Assembly (NCBI RefSeq): GCF_019444005.1
Contig: NZ_CP049304.1
Coordinates: 1,364,001-1,428,000, forward strand
Direction: 5' to 3'
Source: Liquorilactobacillus nagelii DSM 13675
GTDB lineage: Bacteria > Bacillota > Bacilli > Lactobacillales > Lactobacillaceae
DNA length: 64,000 nt
Each line of letters opens with the position of its first letter. Position 1 is the stretch's first letter. The translations under genes and the position numbers were made by a program. This document shows positions 46,041 through 56,349 of this stretch, one piece after another. Below the pieces are notes generated by a model. It saw nothing but the letters and a program-made list of their open reading frames with translations. It was not told the origin of the DNA and made no database searches.

Positions 46041-46841
46041 TTAAGAAATAAACGGATGATCTGGATTAATTTGAACTGCTTGAATTTTTGTTGCCTTACC
46101 TGTAGTATCATTTAACTCAATAACACACGCACCCAATGTCTTACGTCCATCTTCTGCAACTTCAAAACGAGTTGGCATCTGATTTATAAAACGTTTAATA
46201 ACATTTTCACGTTGCATTCCTAAAATACCATCATATGGGCCAGTCATTCCAACATCACTCAAAAAAGCAGTCCCGTCAGGCAAAATACGAGCGTCATTTG
46301 TTTGAACATGGGTATGAGTCCCGAGTACCGCCGATACCTGACCATCAAAACACCATGCAAAAGCTTCTTTTTCACTAGTAGTTTCCGCATGAAAATCGAC
46401 AATTATTACTTTAGTCCTTTTCTTTATCCTCGTTAGCAAATCCTCAGCAACTGCAAACGGATCATCTGATGGATTCATAAAAACTCTTCCTTGAAGATTA
46501 ATTACAGCTACTTCAATGGTATTGACCTTCACCAAGGTAAAACCTTGCCCCGGAACTTGTCCAGCAGAAAAATTAGCTGGACGAATCAGACGAGGAGCAT
46601 CCTGAATAAAATTTTCGATTGCCGGATTATCCCAGGTATGGTTCCCCATTGAAACAACGTCAGCACCCTGCTGTAACAAATGTTTGTAAACCATCTGGTC
46701 AATTCCGCGCCCTCGTGTAGCATTTTCTCCATTGACAATCGTTACTTGTGGATGATACTTTTGCTTGAGCTGTGGAAGGTACGTTGCAATCATTTCTTGA
46801 CCAGCATTTCCAACAACGTCCCCAACAAACAAAATTCGCAT
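46041..46841 (-). CDS. ymdB: YmdB family metallophosphoesterase
   Basis: The 266-residue protein matches TIGR00282: GDVVGNAGQEMIATYLP, NGENATRGRGI, GNHTWDNP, VDFHAETTSEK and GTHTHVQTND supply the dinuclear metal site. B. subtilis YmdB is a phosphodiesterase affecting biofilm genes and is encoded after rny, as here. Confidence 0.93.
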   Translation of the reverse strand: MRILFVGDVVGNAGQEMIATYLPQLKQKYHPQVTIVNGENATRGRGIDQMVYKHLLQQGADVVSMGNHTWDNPAIENFIQDAPRLIRPANFSAGQVPGQGFTLVKVNTIEVAVINLQGRVFMNPSDDPFAVAEDLLTRIKKRTKVIIVDFHAETTSEKEAFAWCFDGQVSAVLGTHTHVQTNDARILPDGTAFLSDVGMTGPYDGILGMQRENVIKRFINQMPTRFEVAEDGRKTLGACVIELNDTTGKATKIQAVQINPDHPFIS

Positions 46842-46970
46842 ATTTTTCTCCTTTTCTAACTACCTAAACTTTATTCTAGCATTTTTATTTAATCGATGCG
46901 AAATTTCCCTGACATCAATTAATCCATTTGCAAAACTTGTTTTATTGATGATTTTAATAAAATTAACAAC

Positions 46971-47009
46971 ATAATTAAAAGACTGACGGCAAACATTTTG
47001 CCACCAGTC
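46971..47009 (-). terminator. Terminator of rny
   Basis: Minus-strand 13-bp stem (arms 46997-47009 and 46981-46993; GACTGGTGGCAAA/TTTGCCGTCAGTC with one G-T) followed by TTTTAATT. Confidence 0.75.
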
Positions 47010-47051
47010 CTTCAACTTAAAAAATATAAAAACTGCTAATTGTTAAATTTA

Positions 47052-48620
47052 TTACTTAGCATACTCAATTGCACGCGTTTCTCGAATAACTGTCACTTTA
47101 ATATGCCCAGGGTACTCAAGTTCATCTTCAATTTTATTTTTAATATCACGAGCCAAAACAACTGATTCTAAATCATTAACTTCATTTGGTTTAACAATCA
47201 CGCGAATTTCACGTCCAGCTTGAATCGCATAGCTCTTTTTAACACCATCAAATCCATTAGTAATTTTTTCCAATTTTTCCAAACGATGAATATAATTTTC
47301 CAGCGACTCACTGCGGGCACCTGGTCTAGCAGCTGAAATTGCATCTGAAGCTGCAACCAAAACAGCAATCGTATATTTAGCTTCAACGTCACCATGATGA
47401 GAAGCAATTGTATTAATTACGACATCACTTTCATGATATTTCTTTGTTAATTCAACACCAATTTGGACATGTGACCCATCAACTTCATGATCGATTGCTT
47501 TGCCGATATCATGCAATAAACCTGCCCGTTTTGCCAAATTAGAATCTTCACCTAATTCACTGGCCAAAACACCAGCAATTTTAGCAACTTCAATTGAATG
47601 ATCTAAGACATTTTGACCATAACTTGTTCGATACTTAAGTCGACCAATCGTTTTAATCAAATCGGGATGCATTGAATGCAATCCTAATTCAAAAATAGCT
47701 TCTTCACCAGTTTGTCGAATTTTAGCATCCATCGCCTTAGTTGATTTTTCAACCATTTCTTCAATTCTGGCTGGGTGAATTCGACCATCTTGAATTAATT
47801 TTTCCAAAGCTGATTTAGCAATTTCTCGCCTAATTGGATCAAACCCACTTAAAACAACAGCTTCTGGAGTATCATCAATAATCAAATCAATTCCTGTTAA
47901 AGTCTCCAGAGTACGAATATTGCGTCCTTCACGACCAATTATTCGACCTTTCATTTCATCATTAGGCAATGAAACAACCGAAACTGTTGTTTCTGAAACC
48001 GTATCAGCTGCACTACGTTCAATCGCTTGAGCGATTAAACTTTTAGCAACTTGATCCGCTTGTTCCTTCGCTGTTTCTTCTTTTTCTTTGATCATCAGAG
48101 CCATTTCATGATTAACAGCTTCTTTGGCTTCTGACATGATTCTTTCTTGTGCTTGTTCCTTCGTCAAGGCTGCAATTCGTTCCAATTCAGTTTGTTGCTG
48201 ATTGACTAACGAATCAACTTCAAGTTGGTGCTTCTCAAGCTCTTTTTGAACGTGCTCAATTTGGTTTTCTTTTTTAACAAGTCCTTGTTCACGTTGCTCG
48301 AGTGAAGTATCCTTCCGATCCAGATTTTCCTCACGCTGCAATAAACGATTTTCTTGTCTTTGAATTTCTGCGCGTCTTTCTTTCAGCTCGCTTTCGATTT
48401 CGCTGCGATAACGATGACTTTCATCCTTAGCTTCTAAAATAGCTTCTCTTTTTTGCGCTGCAGCATCCTTTTTAGCACCAGCTAAAATTCCTGCCGCTGT
48501 CTGCGTTGCCGCATCGAGTGTTTTTTCGTAGTTTTTTTTACGAAAAACTATACCAAAAGCAAATCCAATCCCCAAAGTTACTAGAGCGATGACGAGGTCA
48601 AGCAATATTGTTGAACTCAA
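47052..48620 (-). CDS. rny: Ribonuclease Y
   Basis: The 522-residue endoribonuclease initiates mRNA decay at the membrane. Order of parts: one N-terminal transmembrane helix ([17 protein letters not shown]), a long coiled coil (~30-200), a KH domain ([17 protein letters not shown]) and an HD domain ([17 protein letters not shown]). The start is TTG, five bases after GAGGTGAGAA. It is transcribed alone, with ymdB downstream after a terminator. Confidence 0.97.
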   Translation of the reverse strand: MSSTILLDLVIALVTLGIGFAFGIVFRKKNYEKTLDAATQTAAGILAGAKKDAAAQKREAILEAKDESHRYRSEIESELKERRAEIQRQENRLLQREENLDRKDTSLEQREQGLVKKENQIEHVQKELEKHQLEVDSLVNQQQTELERIAALTKEQAQERIMSEAKEAVNHEMALMIKEKEETAKEQADQVAKSLIAQAIERSAADTVSETTVSVVSLPNDEMKGRIIGREGRNIRTLETLTGIDLIIDDTPEAVVLSGFDPIRREIAKSALEKLIQDGRIHPARIEEMVEKSTKAMDAKIRQTGEEAIFELGLHSMHPDLIKTIGRLKYRTSYGQNVLDHSIEVAKIAGVLASELGEDSNLAKRAGLLHDIGKAIDHEVDGSHVQIGVELTKKYHESDVVINTIASHHGDVEAKYTIAVLVAASDAISAARPGARSESLENYIHRLEKLEKITNGFDGVKKSYAIQAGREIRVIVKPNEVNDLESVVLARDIKNKIEDELEYPGHIKVTVIRETRAIEYAK

Positions 48621-48777
48621 ATTCTCACCTCCACACCGTCAATAAATGATTAAAGCAAACATAATCATTACTTATGATGTTTAATTATGCATACAATGTT
48701 ATTTTACGTTTTTTATCGCTAAGATGTCAATATAAACAAATTTAACCTGGTCAACTAAAAATCTTTTAACTTTGCTC

Positions 48778-48812
48778 AAAAAAAGGAACAATTTAAAAAA
48801 TTGTTCCTTTTT
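48778..48812 (-). terminator. Terminator of recA
   Basis: Minus-strand stem AAAAAGGAACAATT/AATTGTTCCTTTTT followed by further T residues, 70 bases beyond the recA stop. Confidence 0.85.
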
Positions 48813-48881
48813 ATCAACTACTCCCAGTTAACGTCGGAAACTTGTAAGATCTGCAGTTAACATGAACTTAATTGTCATCTT

Positions 48882-49940
48882 CTATTCACTTTTATTTTCT
48901 AAATCAAGATCTACTTGTTCATTATCGACAGCCTCAGTATCTGACTCTGTTGGATCAATGCCATACGCCTGACGAACTTTCTTAGTCAATTCAACCATTG
49001 CATCTGGATGGCTCTTTAAATACTCTTTAGCATTTTCACGTCCCTGACCAATTCGTTCATCACCATACGAATACCATGAACCACTTTTATTGACCAAGTC
49101 CTTTTCAACTGCCATGTCTAGTAATTCACCAGTTTTAGAAATACCCTCACCGTACATAATATCGACTTCCGCGCGTTTAAAGGGTGGAGCAACTTTATTT
49201 TTAACAACTTTGATCCGTACTCGATTGCCAATGATATCTGTGCCATTTTTTATCTGTTCTGCTCGTCTAACTTCTAATCGAATAGTCGCATAAAATTTTA
49301 GCGCTCGCCCACCAGGTGTTGTTTCTGGATTACCAAACATTACTCCAACTTTTTCACGAATTTGGTTAATAAAAATTGCAATTGTTTTGGTTTTATTAAT
49401 TGTACCTGATAGTTTCCGTAGAGCTTGTGACATTAAACGAGCTTGTAACCCAACATGAGCATCACCCATTTCTCCTTCGATTTCAGCTCGCGGCACTAAA
49501 GCTGCAACTGAGTCAACTACCACAATATCGATTGCTCCCGAAGAAACTAACGCATCGGCAATTTCCAATCCTTGTTCACCAGTATCCGGCTGAGATAATA
49601 AAAGCTCATCAATATTTACTCCAAGCTTGGTGGCATAAGCTGGATCTAAAGCATTTTCAGCATCAATATAGGCTGCTACACCACCCATTTTTTGAATTTC
49701 CGCTACTGCATGCAAAGCAACTGTTGTTTTTCCAGAACTTTCAGGTCCATAAACTTCAACAATTCGGCCACGCGGATAACCTCCCACTCCCAGCGCTTCA
49801 TCAAGTGCTAATGAACCACTTGAAACAGTTGAAATTTTAGTGTCTGCTTTATCACCCATGCGCATGATTGAACCTTTACCAAAATTTTTCTCGATTTTTT
49901 TTAAAGCTGCATCCAGCGCTGCTTTTCTTTCATCTGCCAA
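48882..49940 (-). CDS. recA: Recombinase RecA
   Basis: The 352-residue recombinase has the Walker [15 protein letters not shown], Walker [14 protein letters not shown], the L1/L2 DNA loops ([33 protein letters not shown]) and an acidic C-terminal tail. It mediates strand exchange and triggers LexA self-cleavage. A LexA box lies 73 bases upstream, overlapping the 3' edge of cinA. Confidence 0.99.
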   Translation of the reverse strand: MADERKAALDAALKKIEKNFGKGSIMRMGDKADTKISTVSSGSLALDEALGVGGYPRGRIVEVYGPESSGKTTVALHAVAEIQKMGGVAAYIDAENALDPAYATKLGVNIDELLLSQPDTGEQGLEIADALVSSGAIDIVVVDSVAALVPRAEIEGEMGDAHVGLQARLMSQALRKLSGTINKTKTIAIFINQIREKVGVMFGNPETTPGGRALKFYATIRLEVRRAEQIKNGTDIIGNRVRIKVVKNKVAPPFKRAEVDIMYGEGISKTGELLDMAVEKDLVNKSGSWYSYGDERIGQGRENAKEYLKSHPDAMVELTKKVRQAYGIDPTESDTEAVDNEQVDLDLENKSE

Positions 49941-50012
49941 ATTAATTCCTCCTCAGCTAAATTAATAGCTCCTTTTGTTTCTAAAACTTCTTCTAATTAA
50001 TTCAAAATAAAA

Positions 50013-50026
50013 CGAACTTTTGTTCG
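50013..50026 (-). promoter_or_regulatory. LexA (SOS) box upstream of recA
   Basis: CGAACAAAAGTTCG (minus strand) is a perfect match to the Gram-positive LexA/DinR site CGAAC-N4-GTTCG and a perfect outer palindrome. It is three bases from the cinA stop codon, so the recA promoter begins where cinA ends. Confidence 0.88.
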
Positions 50027-50028
50027 CT

Positions 50029-51273
50029 TTATTTTAACAGTTCACGACGAATCCAGTCAAGTCCGGATAAAACCGTCCTTTCTCTAATATACGGCCTAGT
50101 CTTTGAAAAATGAAATAATTTAGTCTGTGTTGGACGATCTTTTAGGGCTAGCCCAATCCAAACAGTTCCAGCTGGTTGACCTTCAAGTTCGTCGGGCCCC
50201 GCAACGCCAGTAAATGAAATTCCGATATCTGTATTCAAAATCTGTTGGGCTTGTTTTGCCATTGCAGCAGCTGTCAGACTGCTAACTGCACCAGCTTTTT
50301 GAATCTTTTCAGCAGGAATTTTTAATAATTGACTTTTTGCATGATTAGAGTAAGTAACAAATCCGCCTGGAAAAACTTCAGAAACGCCTGGAACATCAGC
50401 TAAAGTTGCTTGAAATTTACCAGCCGTCAAACTTTCAGCAGCTGTTACAGTTAAATTCTTTTCTTTGAGCAAATTAACCACTACTTGCGGTAAACTATTG
50501 TCATCTCCATACCCATAACAAAATTCACCTACTCGTTGTTGGATAATTTTTTCTAATTGGTCAAGTTTTGCTTGAGCCGCTGACTCGGAGGCTGCATTAG
50601 CCGTTAATCGTAAGGTTACCTCATTTTCTTTCGCATATGTTGCCAAGGTTGGATTTGTTTGCTGTTCAATCAGATCAGTTAGCTTAGCGGCCAACAACGA
50701 CTCACCAATTCCAAAAAAGCGCATAACTCTTGAGGCAAGCTTTTGTTGTGAAAAATATGTTTGTTCTAATAAGGGTTGTGCTTGGTGGACAAACATTGGT
50801 TTTAATTCACTCGGTGGTCCTGGCAATAATAAAAAGTCACTTCCATTCGAATTTCGATAAAAATCTCCAACCGCAAACCCGGTTTCATTTGGTAAAGCTA
50901 CTGATCCCGCAATGTATAATGCCTGCAAACGATTATTCTCGGTCATCTTTCGTTGTGTTTCGGCAAAGGACTGTTCAATTTTGGTCAATGCAGCTTGATC
51001 AATAATTAATTTTTCATTCAAAAACTTTGCAGCTGTTTGTTTTGTCAAGTCATCAACTGTTGGTCCTAACCCACCTAATAAGATTACTAAATCACTGCGT
51101 TCAGCTGCTTCTTTAATTGCAATTGTTAGTCGTTGGGGATTATCACCAACGACTGATTGATGATACAGATTAATTCCCATATTTGCTAGTCTTTTAGCAA
51201 CAAATTGCGCATTTGTATTAACAATTTGTCCCAGAAGAATTTCGCTACCTACTGCTATAATTTCTGCATTCAT
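50029..51273 (-). CDS. cinA: CinA family competence/damage-inducible protein
   Basis: The 414-residue protein joins an N-terminal molybdopterin-binding-like COG1058 domain (GSEILLGQIVNTNAQFVAKRL, LLGGLGPTVDDLTKQ) to a C-terminal CinA/nicotinamide-mononucleotide deamidase domain (AAESLTAGKFQATLADVPG, GGFVTYSNHAK, GVAGPDELEGQPAGTVWIGL). The cinA-recA neighbourhood is conserved and links it to DNA uptake or NAD recycling. Confidence 0.95.
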   Translation of the reverse strand: MNAEIIAVGSEILLGQIVNTNAQFVAKRLANMGINLYHQSVVGDNPQRLTIAIKEAAERSDLVILLGGLGPTVDDLTKQTAAKFLNEKLIIDQAALTKIEQSFAETQRKMTENNRLQALYIAGSVALPNETGFAVGDFYRNSNGSDFLLLPGPPSELKPMFVHQAQPLLEQTYFSQQKLASRVMRFFGIGESLLAAKLTDLIEQQTNPTLATYAKENEVTLRLTANAASESAAQAKLDQLEKIIQQRVGEFCYGYGDDNSLPQVVVNLLKEKNLTVTAAESLTAGKFQATLADVPGVSEVFPGGFVTYSNHAKSQLLKIPAEKIQKAGAVSSLTAAAMAKQAQQILNTDIGISFTGVAGPDELEGQPAGTVWIGLALKDRPTQTKLFHFSKTRPYIRERTVLSGLDWIRRELLK

Positions 51274-51371
51274 TTTTTTCCTCCAAATTTAAATACGTTT
51301 TAATTCTTAAAAGCATTTTTTCAACTAAGAATAATTCAAAAAATTATTTTCAGCTCATTTTCTCAGTTCAT

Positions 51372-51407
51372 AAAAAAAAACTGTACAAAATTTCTCTTTG
51401 TAACAGT
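51372..51407 (-). terminator. Terminator after pgsA
   Basis: Minus-strand hairpin ACTGTTACAAA...TTTTGTACAGT (one bulge) followed by nine T residues. Confidence 0.75.
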
Positions 51408-51426
51408 CCTTTTAAAAGTACTAATT

Positions 51427-52014
51427 CTATTTTTCAAATGAGTCTGCAAAAACAGAGCGACTATTAACAAAATAATCAATTCCTGAGTAGACCGTAAAAA
51501 ACAAACAAATGTATAATAATATCTCACCAATCGGAATATTGACTGCTGCAAAGAAAACGTCATTCAAAAAAAGAAAAATAATTGATAGCATTTGTGTCAT
51601 CGTTTTAATTTTACCGGGCATAGCCGCCGCGATTACTTCACCATCATTTTCAACAACAATTAGTCTCAAGCCTGTAACTGCAAGCTCACGACAAACAATA
51701 ATTGCTGCTACCCAAGCTGGAACCTTACCTAAAGATACTAAAATAATAAACGCGGTCATTACTAACATTTTATCTGCCAAAGGATCTGCAAACTTGCCAA
51801 AATTAGTAACCAAATGCTGACGTCGTGCAATTTGACCATCAGCAAAATCAGTAATTGAAGCAACAGCAAAAATAATTGCTCCGACAATCTGTGTCCATGG
51901 TACAACTGTTCCCCCCGTTGTGATACTACCCCAATTTAAAGGTGCTAATAACACTACCATGAAAACGGGAATCAGAAAAATCCGCAACACAGTTAACTTA
52001 TTGGGTAAATTCAT
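51427..52014 (-). CDS. pgsA: CDP-diacylglycerol-glycerol-3-phosphate 3-phosphatidyltransferase
   Basis: The 195-residue membrane enzyme makes phosphatidylglycerol phosphate. The CDP-alcohol phosphotransferase motif D-G-x2-A-R-x8-G-x3-D-x3-D is seen as DGQIARRQHL then GKFADPLADKML, between several transmembrane helices; the N-terminus MNLPNKLTVLRIFLIPVFM is typical. It follows rodZ by 17 bases. Confidence 0.96.
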   Translation of the reverse strand: MNLPNKLTVLRIFLIPVFMVVLLAPLNWGSITTGGTVVPWTQIVGAIIFAVASITDFADGQIARRQHLVTNFGKFADPLADKMLVMTAFIILVSLGKVPAWVAAIIVCRELAVTGLRLIVVENDGEVIAAAMPGKIKTMTQMLSIIFLFLNDVFFAAVNIPIGEILLYICLFFTVYSGIDYFVNSRSVFADSFEK

Positions 52015-52031
52015 GAAAATCTCCTTTCGAA

Positions 52032-52952
52032 CTATTCAGCTGAAGTAATCGTGATTGTTCGAACCGTCAAGCTATCATTATCCTTCAGAAAATCAAATTT
52101 TTTACCATTAATAGTCAGGGATGTAGCTTTTGAATTACCCAGTTGAATTACTAACTGTGAGGTGCCACTAGGCAAGGTCACGGTATGCCCTTCACCAGTA
52201 CTCAATGTTCCTTGCCATTGTTGCGTTCCACCGGCAGATATCTCACTCCAGGCTTTCGAACCATCAATACTTAACTTGACTTGTTTAAACTCACTAACAC
52301 CTTTCATTTGATAGACAAAAGATGAACCAGAATTGCTAGTTAAATTGAATTTAGTTTTTGTTGATTTACTTTTAGCAGTACTTTTCTTAGAACTGCTTTT
52401 CGCTTTAGCTGAACTCGACTTAGTTGTTGAGCTAGTTTTACTGCTAGTGGTTTTTGAGGCTGCTTTTTTGGTTGAACTAGAAGAAACTGAAACCTTCGAA
52501 CTGCTTTGAATTTGTTGTGTACTTGAATTTTTACGATGATTATTCCAAGCAACAGCATATATCGACCCTAATATAATCACTACAACTGCAACAATGATAA
52601 TTGTTGGCAATAAATTGAAAAAGCGATTAAAACGATCAGTTTTTTGAATACTTTGGCGAGTAGCTTCAACTCTTGAATGTGGTTCTTCACTACTTGCAGT
52701 TTCCGGGTCTGACGACGGTGTACTTGTAACCGAGAATAACTGAGCTGTTAATGAAGAAGAATCTAAACCAACCGTTTCAGCATACTGTTTAATAAAAGCT
52801 TTAACGTAAAATTCTCCTGGCAAATCCGCAAATTTTTCTTCTTCAATTGCAATTAAGTATCTCTTTTGAATTTTAGTAATCTGCTGCAAATCATCTAAGG
52901 TATAACCTTTTTCAATTCGTGCAGCTTTTAATGTTTTTCCTATTTCACTCAT
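52032..52952 (-). CDS. rodZ: RodZ/YmfM-like HTH membrane protein
   Basis: The 306-residue protein has an N-terminal HTH (EIGKTLKAARIEKGYTLDDLQ, residues 3-70), a transmembrane helix at ~115-136, a Ser/Thr/Lys-rich linker (~140-205) and a C-terminal DUF4115 beta domain. RodZ links MreB to the elongation machinery in rods. The ATG (MSEIGKTL) follows GGAGAG; the frame is open 26 codons further up without a ribosome binding site. Confidence 0.9.
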   Translation of the reverse strand: MSEIGKTLKAARIEKGYTLDDLQQITKIQKRYLIAIEEEKFADLPGEFYVKAFIKQYAETVGLDSSSLTAQLFSVTSTPSSDPETASSEEPHSRVEATRQSIQKTDRFNRFFNLLPTIIIVAVVVIILGSIYAVAWNNHRKNSSTQQIQSSSKVSVSSSSTKKAASKTTSSKTSSTTKSSSAKAKSSSKKSTAKSKSTKTKFNLTSNSGSSFVYQMKGVSEFKQVKLSIDGSKAWSEISAGGTQQWQGTLSTGEGHTVTLPSGTSQLVIQLGNSKATSLTINGKKFDFLKDNDSLTVRTITITSAE

Positions 52953-53050
52953 TTTAAAATAACTCTCCAATAATTTATCAAGATATTTACTAGCTATCAA
53001 ATCTAATTTAAGTATAGCATAGGCACACATAAATATTAATTAAGAATTAC

Positions 53051-53776
53051 TTATTTCAACCAACCACCTGTAACATAGATTGTTTGCCCGGTTAAATATC
53101 CGGCAGCTTGGGCCAACAACGCTTTAATCCAATAAGCAATTTCCGTACTTTGAGCAAACCTACCTAACGGGATATCTGCTGCAACTGCCGCCTTTTCCTC
53201 AGTTGAAAAAAACTGATTCATTCTAGTAGCAACTGCACCGGGCGCAATCACATTGACCGTAACTCCTAGTGAGGCGACCTCTTTACTGTAAGCTGCTGAA
53301 AAAGCGGTCAAGGCACCCTTAACGGTACTATACCCCACTTCCATTGCGCTACCGCTGCCACCATAAACTGAACCAACAAACACTATTCTACCAAAATGAT
53401 TCGCAGCTAACTTTGTTTCCAACAACTGTAACAAACGAGTCGGGACAATAACTTGCATCTGTAGCATTTTTTTTAGAGCGTCTGGATCTTGTTGTTGAAA
53501 CAAACCATAACTGGTTGTTCCTTGAGCAAAAATTACTGCATCAACTGCAAACAAATTAGCACTTAATTGCTCTGCTGCACGTTCGTTCGTGAAATCTGCT
53601 TGTAGTGTTAAAAAGTCTTGCTTAGGATACAGTTCAGTCAAGCGATTTCTTGTGTTCGAAATTTTTTTTTGTGAATTAAAGTAGTGTAGATAAAGCGACC
53701 AGCCAGCAGAAGCCAGTTGTTCAGCCACTGCTTGACCAATATCCCCTGATGCTCCAACAATCAGTGCCCATTTCAT
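53051..53776 (-). CDS. ymfI: YmfI-type short-chain dehydrogenase (EF-P modification)
   Basis: The 241-residue SDR has the cofactor loop GASGDIGQAVAEQL, a catalytic YSTVKGAL (Y-x3-K) and C-terminal GYLTGQTIYVTGGW. The position next to ymfH and ymfF, pgsA and rodZ identifies it with YmfI, which reduces 5-aminopentanone to 5-aminopentanol on Lys32 of elongation factor P in B. subtilis. The start abuts the ymfH stop. Confidence 0.85.
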   Translation of the reverse strand: MKWALIVGASGDIGQAVAEQLASAGWSLYLHYFNSQKKISNTRNRLTELYPKQDFLTLQADFTNERAAEQLSANLFAVDAVIFAQGTTSYGLFQQQDPDALKKMLQMQVIVPTRLLQLLETKLAANHFGRIVFVGSVYGGSGSAMEVGYSTVKGALTAFSAAYSKEVASLGVTVNVIAPGAVATRMNQFFSTEEKAAVAADIPLGRFAQSTEIAYWIKALLAQAAGYLTGQTIYVTGGWLK

Positions 53777-55075
53777 TTATATGTCCCCCTTAGGAAGAAT
53801 TTGAAATCTGCTCATCTGGCAATTCTGCCAAAAAGTTTGGAAGGTTTGCCAAACATCAGCTAATGATAGTTGTTCAAGTAAATCAATTTGATCTAAAACG
53901 GTTGCTTGCTGAAATAATCTACCTTGATCTTCAGAAATAATATTTTCTAAAGAGTCTAATGATTGAATTTGTGAACCTAACAAATCACGTTTAGCAATCG
54001 CGAATTCTTTAACAGCGTCTTCTAAGTTTTGGCTGCCATGCTGTAAAATATTTGAAATTTCCGTGAAAAAGGCCGCTGGATCATCACATTCACTGCTTAA
54101 AACAACAAAATGAAAGCCACGATCAACTTGAATTTCAAAATTAAAACTATCATCAATTATTTCTTTTTCATATAATTGTTGGTAATTATCCGATATTTCT
54201 CCAAATAAAATAAAAAATGCAAGTTCAAGTGCCAAGGAATATTTTAAACCGCTCCGTTCATTAACTAAAACTTGATCTAAACCTTTCAAACCTAATGCCG
54301 CCTTAGTCCGTTGAGTTGGCATCGAGGTCTGATTAAATTGCTTAGCGGGAATTCCTTCCGCGGCTGAAAAATCTTGACTAATCCCGACTGGACCAGGCAA
54401 ACAATTAATTGAATGTTGATCAGTCTCTAATAAATTAATAATTTCAACCGGATCAATTGCTCCAGTTAGCAGAAGTGACATTTTCTCTGGGCGATAAAAA
54501 GCTTGATAACAGTTCAACAAATTTGTTGCTGTAATTTTTTGAATTGAGGCTAAACTACCAGCGATATCGTCACTCAAAGGATGACCAGGATACATACCAG
54601 CTAAAACCCCCGCATACAATTGCCAATTAACATCATCTTGGTACATTTTAATTTCTTGACCAATGATTTTTTTTTCATTTTCAACAGCTGTTGGTTGAAA
54701 ATATGGCTGCTGAACGAAATGTAATAGTGCTAACAAATTTTCTTTGATTTGAGACGTGCTTGAAAAAAGATAATTAGTATTCGTATACGTTGTAAATGCA
54801 TTAGCATCAGCGCCTAAATGGCTAAACTGTTCAAAAGCATCACCAGTTGGCTGATCAAACATTTTATGTTCTAAAAAATGAGCAATTCCCGCTGGAAATT
54901 TTTTTGGCTTTTTATCAGAAAGCCAAAAATTATTATCTAATGAACCATATTCCACACGTAAATTACTGTATACCTTATGATACGCTGGCCGAGGTAAGAT
55001 TTTGACCAGCATGCCATTTTTTAACTGATGAAGATATAATTTTTCATTAACTAATGGATACTCAACTACTTTCAT
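53777..55075 (-). CDS. ymfH: M16-family peptidase-like protein YmfH
   Basis: The 432-residue protein keeps the inverzincin zinc motif H-x2-E-H (AHFLEHKMFD, near residue 68) and a distal glutamate segment (NEKKIIGQEIKMYQDD), so it is probably catalytic. In B. subtilis YmfH is involved in EF-P 5-aminopentanol modification. It pairs with the zinc-motif-less YmfF encoded just upstream, with a four-base overlap. Confidence 0.9.
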   Translation of the reverse strand: MKVVEYPLVNEKLYLHQLKNGMLVKILPRPAYHKVYSNLRVEYGSLDNNFWLSDKKPKKFPAGIAHFLEHKMFDQPTGDAFEQFSHLGADANAFTTYTNTNYLFSSTSQIKENLLALLHFVQQPYFQPTAVENEKKIIGQEIKMYQDDVNWQLYAGVLAGMYPGHPLSDDIAGSLASIQKITATNLLNCYQAFYRPEKMSLLLTGAIDPVEIINLLETDQHSINCLPGPVGISQDFSAAEGIPAKQFNQTSMPTQRTKAALGLKGLDQVLVNERSGLKYSLALELAFFILFGEISDNYQQLYEKEIIDDSFNFEIQVDRGFHFVVLSSECDDPAAFFTEISNILQHGSQNLEDAVKEFAIAKRDLLGSQIQSLDSLENIISEDQGRLFQQATVLDQIDLLEQLSLADVWQTFQTFWQNCQMSRFQILPKGDI

Positions 55076-56343
55076 TTATCAGCCATCCCCTGTAAATATG
55101 CACTTGCTTGCAATTTAGCTTGTTGAGCAATCTCGGCAACTTGTTCAACATTCACTGAACTGATTGATTCTTCCCAATCAGCGGAATTTAACCTTCGACC
55201 AGTTAAATTGGTTAAAAGCGCGTGACTTAATTGACTACTTTGACTGTCGAGTTGACTTTGATAATCATTGATCAGCATTTTTTTTGCATCAATTAATTCT
55301 TGCCGACTAATTTTCGCCTGCTGTAACTCTATTAACTGCTGCATGATCAATGCTTGCGCTTTTTCCTGATTAACCGCATCAATTCCTGTTTGAACAGTTA
55401 AGACTCCTCGAAAACTGTCAAATGAACTGCTGGCGTAATAAGCTAATCCCTGTTTCTCACGTACATTAACGAACAGCCGTGAAAGTGGCAATCCGCCGAA
55501 AATGGCATTGAAAACCAAAGCTGACATAAATTCAGGCTGATTATAATAAACCGGCAGAAAAAATGCTAAATCTAACTTACTTTGAGTAACAGTTTGTTTA
55601 AAATTATTAGTTCGAATCTTTGGCTGCCAATTTTGCTGATAGAAAGGGGAAATTGGCAACTCTACCCGCGCTGGAAAATTTAATTTTTCAACCAATTGTC
55701 GAGCACGTTGTAAAGTAATATCACCTAAAAAGATAATTTCTACTTGATCTTCCCTTAAACAGCATTGATAATATTGCCATAGTTCGCTAGCTGTTATAGT
55801 TGCCAGTTGCGCCAAAGTGCCAAACGATGGTTCTTGTTGGATGGGATTAGTGAAATAAGCTTTTTGTAACGCTAAATATGCTGTTAATTGTTTATTATCA
55901 GCGGCAGAAACAATTGTTTGCCGCAAATTTTGTTGTTCGCGGATGAAGTTTTCATTTTCAAATTCATTTTTGTCAGCTAGGGGATGAAAAATAATTTGTT
56001 TTAAAAAATTCATCCCCTTGTCTAACAATGACTGCTCACTAAAAGTGTCATTTAAACAATTCAAAATAAAACTTAAACTATGACTATTTCCTCGCCGACT
56101 AACAGTCACCCCAAAACCAGCACCATACATTGTTGCTAATTGCCGGGCAATTTCAGCTTGATTGGGAAAATCAGCAGCACTGTTTTCTAAAATATTTGCC
56201 AATAGCAAACGTTTAGACTGAGTTTCTGGCTTTAATTGAGCAATTAAATTAATCGCTACACGAACTGTTTTGAATTGTTTAGCCGGAATAACAGTCAAAT
56301 AAACTCCAGATTTTAATTTTAGCCGCACAACTTTTTCCTCCAC
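55072..56343 (-). CDS. ymfF: M16-family peptidase-like protein YmfF
   Basis: The 423-residue M16-fold protein lacks the H-x2-E-H motif (the equivalent region reads LLANILENSAADFPNQAEI), so it is likely the non-catalytic partner of YmfH. The C-terminal half has RLFVNVREKQGLAYYASSSFDS, typical of the R/Y partner motif. It starts six bases after ftsK and overlaps ymfH. Confidence 0.9.
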   Translation of the reverse strand: MEEKVVRLKLKSGVYLTVIPAKQFKTVRVAINLIAQLKPETQSKRLLLANILENSAADFPNQAEIARQLATMYGAGFGVTVSRRGNSHSLSFILNCLNDTFSEQSLLDKGMNFLKQIIFHPLADKNEFENENFIREQQNLRQTIVSAADNKQLTAYLALQKAYFTNPIQQEPSFGTLAQLATITASELWQYYQCCLREDQVEIIFLGDITLQRARQLVEKLNFPARVELPISPFYQQNWQPKIRTNNFKQTVTQSKLDLAFFLPVYYNQPEFMSALVFNAIFGGLPLSRLFVNVREKQGLAYYASSSFDSFRGVLTVQTGIDAVNQEKAQALIMQQLIELQQAKISRQELIDAKKMLINDYQSQLDSQSSQLSHALLTNLTGRRLNSADWEESISSVNVEQVAEIAQQAKLQASAYLQGMADK

Positions 56344-56349
56344 TTAAAA

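Noticed and set aside
49400..49840. Plus-strand 146-codon frame inside recA
   Set aside because: Long only because of recA codon bias; leucine/histidine-rich low-quality translation and no ribosome binding site.
51363..51563. Minus-strand 66-codon frame at the end of pgsA
   Set aside because: It overlaps the pgsA coding sequence and its terminator in another frame.
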